From the NCBI GenBank assembly GCA_016126025.1, contig JAEFDA010000111.1:1-7719 (forward strand): a DNA stretch of 7,719 nucleotides, given 5' to 3'. The notes beneath the pieces are model-generated. The model did no database searches. It saw only the letters and a program-made list of their open reading frames with translations, and had not been told where the DNA came from. A program made the position numbers and the translations under genes. Origin of the DNA: Nitrososphaerota archaeon. GTDB lineage: Archaea > Thermoproteota > Nitrososphaeria > Nitrososphaerales > Nitrosopumilaceae. Position 1 is the first letter of the stretch. Each line of letters starts with the position of its first letter. This document shows, in pieces, positions 6,559 through 7,719 of this stretch.

Positions 6559-7217
6559 ATATCCCCCAGGCTCTTGAAGATGGAGCGGGCCGGCCGGTGG
6601 TCGTACGGGTTGGTGTCGTACTCGGCGGCCCTCTCGGGGTGCGGCATCAATCCGAGTACGTTGCCGTCTATGTTGCAGACGCCCGCGATATCGCCAGCGG
6701 ATCCGTTGATATTCTCGGTGTACCGGAAGACAACTTGGCTGTTCTCCTCCATATGTCGTATGGTGTCGGGATCTGCGTGGTACCGGCCCTCGCCGTTGGC
6801 CACCGGTATGGGGATGGCATCACCATTCCTGAGGGGTATGGTAAATGGGGTCTTGGCGCCACCATACCTGATTCTGGTCCACCTGCACGTGAACCTGGCC
6901 GTGTCGTTGTGGAGCAGCACGCCGGGCAGCAGGCCCCCCTCGGCCAGTATCTGGAAGCCGTTGCAGATGCCCAGTATGGGCATCCCCTCCCTAGCCATAT
7001 ATCGTACATGCCGCATTATGGGGCTGTGCGAGGCGATGGCCCCGGCCCGCAGCCTGTCCCCGTACGAGAACCCCCCCGGAAGTATCAGGGCCTCGATGTT
7101 ATCAGGTATGGCATGCTCGTGCCATACGTATGCGGGCTCATGGCCGGTGTCCATCAGGACATGGTGCACGTCGCGGTCGCAGTTGCTGCCCGGAAAGACG
7201 ACGACGCCCACCCTCAC
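6555..7217 (-). CDS. purQ: Phosphoribosylformylglycinamidine synthase glutaminase subunit PurQ
   Basis: Class I glutamine amidotransferase that releases ammonia for PurL in the FGAM synthase complex. From GTG 7217 the product has 220 residues, typical for PurQ, and begins MRVGVVVFPGSNCDRD, the usual PurQ N-terminus. The oxyanion/PGGFSYGD motif is at 47-54, nucleophile Cys85 is in GICNGFQIL, and the catalytic His193 and Glu195 are in MPHPE. The frame is open to an ATG at 7241, but that codon abuts a TATA-like box centred about 27 nt upstream of 7217, so 7217 fits both the leaderless promoter spacing and the family N-terminus. First gene of the purQ-purL-purF operon, joined to purL by a 4-nt overlap. 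No purS lies upstream within the window. Confidence 0.95.
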   Translation of the reverse strand: MRVGVVVFPGSNCDRDVHHVLMDTGHEPAYVWHEHAIPDNIEALILPGGFSYGDRLRAGAIASHSPIMRHVRYMAREGMPILGICNGFQILAEGGLLPGVLLHNDTARFTCRWTRIRYGGAKTPFTIPLRNGDAIPIPVANGEGRYHADPDTIRHMEENSQVVFRYTENINGSAGDIAGVCNIDGNVLGLMPHPERAAEYDTNPYDHRPARSIFKSLGDM

Positions 7218-7240
7218 ATGGAATGGGCTTGCACACCGCA

Positions 7241-7248
7241 TTAAAAAT
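7241..7248 (-). promoter_or_regulatory. TATA-box of the purQ-purL-purF operon
   Basis: Minus-strand ATTTTTAA, centred 27-28 nt upstream of the GTG at 7217. It overlaps the alternative ATG at 7241, arguing that transcription begins at or very near 7217. Confidence 0.55.
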
Positions 7249-7318
7249 CAACCTCTGCGCGGGGGATCAGACTGGCGCGCCGACTGTGATTTTGGTCATT
7301 TAGTTGAATCTCGGAGTG

Positions 7319-7337
7319 TACGTTTAGACTAAGCGTA
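7319..7337. repeat. 19-bp imperfect palindrome (operator-like)
   Basis: TACGTTTAG and CTAAGCGTA flank a single central A; 8 of 9 positions are complementary. It lies about 100 nt upstream of the purQ start and could be a site for a dimeric regulator of the purine operon, but no regulator is identified. Confidence 0.4.
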
Positions 7338-7339
7338 GC

Positions 7340-7371
7340 ACCAAAAAATACGCAAGACGAAATTTTGTGGT
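7340..7371. repeat. Inverted repeat with 10-nt arms and 12-nt loop
   Basis: ACCAAAAAAT (7340-7349) and ATTTTGTGGT (7362-7371) pair at 9 of 10 positions. It begins 2 nt after the 7319-7337 palindrome. It may be a regulatory dyad, a weak hairpin or an element end; the sequence alone does not decide. Confidence 0.35.
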
Positions 7372-7394
7372 ATTGATCTGACAATTTTTGCAAC

Positions 7395-7424
7395 ATATAG
7401 TTGGGATCATAAATAATTTCGCAT
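7395..7424. repeat. Degenerate 30-nt direct repeat, copy 1
   Basis: Starts ATATAGTTGGGATCA and ends CGCAT. It matches copy 2 at 24 of 30 positions without gaps. Confidence 0.55.
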
Positions 7425-7528
7425 GAATTTTACGTCGGCAGTATTTTGCTCAGATCCCTAAACAGAATGTTGCTCGGATCAAACGTTATTTCAAGTGACT
7501 TGTACACGAGCATCACCTTTCGTCTGAA

Positions 7529-7558
7529 ATATAGATGGGATCAAAAGTAACCCCGCAT
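7529..7558. repeat. Degenerate 30-nt direct repeat, copy 2
   Basis: Starts ATATAGATGGGATCA and ends CGCAT, in the same orientation as copy 1. A weaker related stretch (CTCGGATCAAACG and the bases after it) lies between them at about 7473-7495. Confidence 0.55.
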
Positions 7559-7567
7559 TCCGTAAAG

Positions 7568-7574
7568 AATAAAT
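7568..7574 (+). promoter_or_regulatory. TATA-box for the rightmost gene
   Basis: AATAAAT centred 26 nt upstream of the ATG at 7597, the same spacing seen at the other start codons in this window. Confidence 0.55.
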
Positions 7575-7596
7575 GATCGGAATTCCTGCCTGACGC

Positions 7597-7719
7597 ATGG
7601 ACGACCAAACCGAAGTTGAAAAAATAAAGGCGGCCCTAAGACAAACCCGAGGTACGCGCGAGTACGCCCGTGTCGTGGCCGTGAACATGGTACGCGTCAG
7701 CAGGCAGAGCCCCACATTC
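7597..7719 (+). CDS. Probable IS630-like transposase or winged-helix protein, N-terminal 41 codons
   Basis: The frame starts at ATG 7597 and is open to the right edge. The visible 41 residues have a charged helix (EVEKIKAALRQTRGTREYARVVAV) and then NMVRVSRQSPTF, which resembles the first helices of the Homeodomain/winged helix-turn-helix at the N-terminus of IS630-family transposases, where a phrase like RALAV-x-x-V-x-x-G-x-S-x-x-x-IA is common. Only about a tenth of a transposase is present, and the DDE catalytic region would lie outside, so the call rests on a short match from memory. A TATA box sits at the expected distance upstream. It could alternatively be a host helix-turn-helix regulator. 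Confidence 0.55.
   Translation, partial: MDDQTEVEKIKAALRQTRGTREYARVVAVNMVRVSRQSPTF

Larger units (their letters stand above)
7242..7596. other. AT-rich intergenic stretch with repeats and dyads
   Basis: About 355 nt with no convincing intact gene, clearly richer in A and T than the flanking genes. It contains the purine operon promoter, a 19-bp dyad (7319-7337), a hairpin-capable inverted repeat (7340-7371), degenerate direct repeats centred on GGGATCA (7395-7558) and the promoter of the rightmost gene. The only small frame of note is minus-strand 7513-7430 (27 residues), treated under the findings. The composition and neighbouring transposase-like gene suggest acquired or remodelled DNA; this is inference. 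Confidence 0.6.

Noticed and set aside
7491..7715. Minus-strand 74-codon frame overlapping the rightmost gene
   Set aside because: Half of it is antisense to the transposase-like frame, the rest crosses the repeats and promoter, and the peptide has no recognisable features.
1..7719. tRNA, rRNA or CRISPR array
   Set aside because: No T-loop GGTTCGANTCC with matching acceptor stem, no conserved rRNA stretches and no regularly spaced identical repeats with unique spacers; the only regular repeats are the coding 75-nt units.

Overview
The window reads as a piece of a GC-rich thaumarchaeal (ammonia-oxidising archaeal lineage) chromosome. It most resembles Cenarchaeum symbiosum, the sponge symbiont. 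This assignment is inference from four things: the high GC content, the heavy use of ATA and AGG codons, archaeal TATA boxes at a fixed distance from start codons, and the gene repertoire (a BspA-type surface protein, CbtB/CbtA, a small thaumarchaeal-type conserved protein, and PurL/PurF families). No rRNA, tRNA or CRISPR array was seen.

Layout. Positions 1-749 (minus) hold the 5' part of a secreted surface protein with a PKD-like domain and 25-residue BspA/DUF285 repeats; it runs off the left edge. A 248-nt divergent promoter region separates it from a plus-strand group: cbtB (998-1213), a truncated cbtA (1226-1420) with a displaced C-terminal remnant in another frame (about 1410-1596), and an OppD/DppD-type peptide ABC transporter ATPase (1597-2562). 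The ATPase converges on a small conserved minus-strand protein (2559-2942), and the two stop codons share one CTAG palindrome. Upstream of that lies the minus-strand purine operon purQ-purL-purF (7217 down to 3021), whose genes overlap by a few bases. The right end is an AT-rich stretch of about 350 nt with degenerate repeats and dyads, followed by the first 41 codons of a probable IS630-like transposase or winged-helix protein (7597 to the edge).

Function. PurQ (glutaminase) and PurL (synthetase) together make formylglycinamidine ribonucleotide, and PurF makes phosphoribosylamine at the pathway's first step, so the operon encodes two early steps of de novo purine synthesis. The third subunit of the archaeal FGAM synthase, PurS, is not in the window. 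CbtB with CbtA would form a cobalt (B12-related) uptake system, but cbtA appears to have lost its middle, so that system looks broken here. The peptide transporter ATPase has no permease or binding-protein gene beside it.

The most useful general observation is that five genes have a TATA-like box centred 26-28 nt upstream of a start codon, the spacing expected of leaderless archaeal transcripts. This spacing was used to choose the starts of purQ (GTG 7217), cbtB (GTG 998) and the surface protein (ATG 749). I did not find a clearly new biological system. The least explained stretch is the AT-rich repeat-bearing segment 7242-7596.
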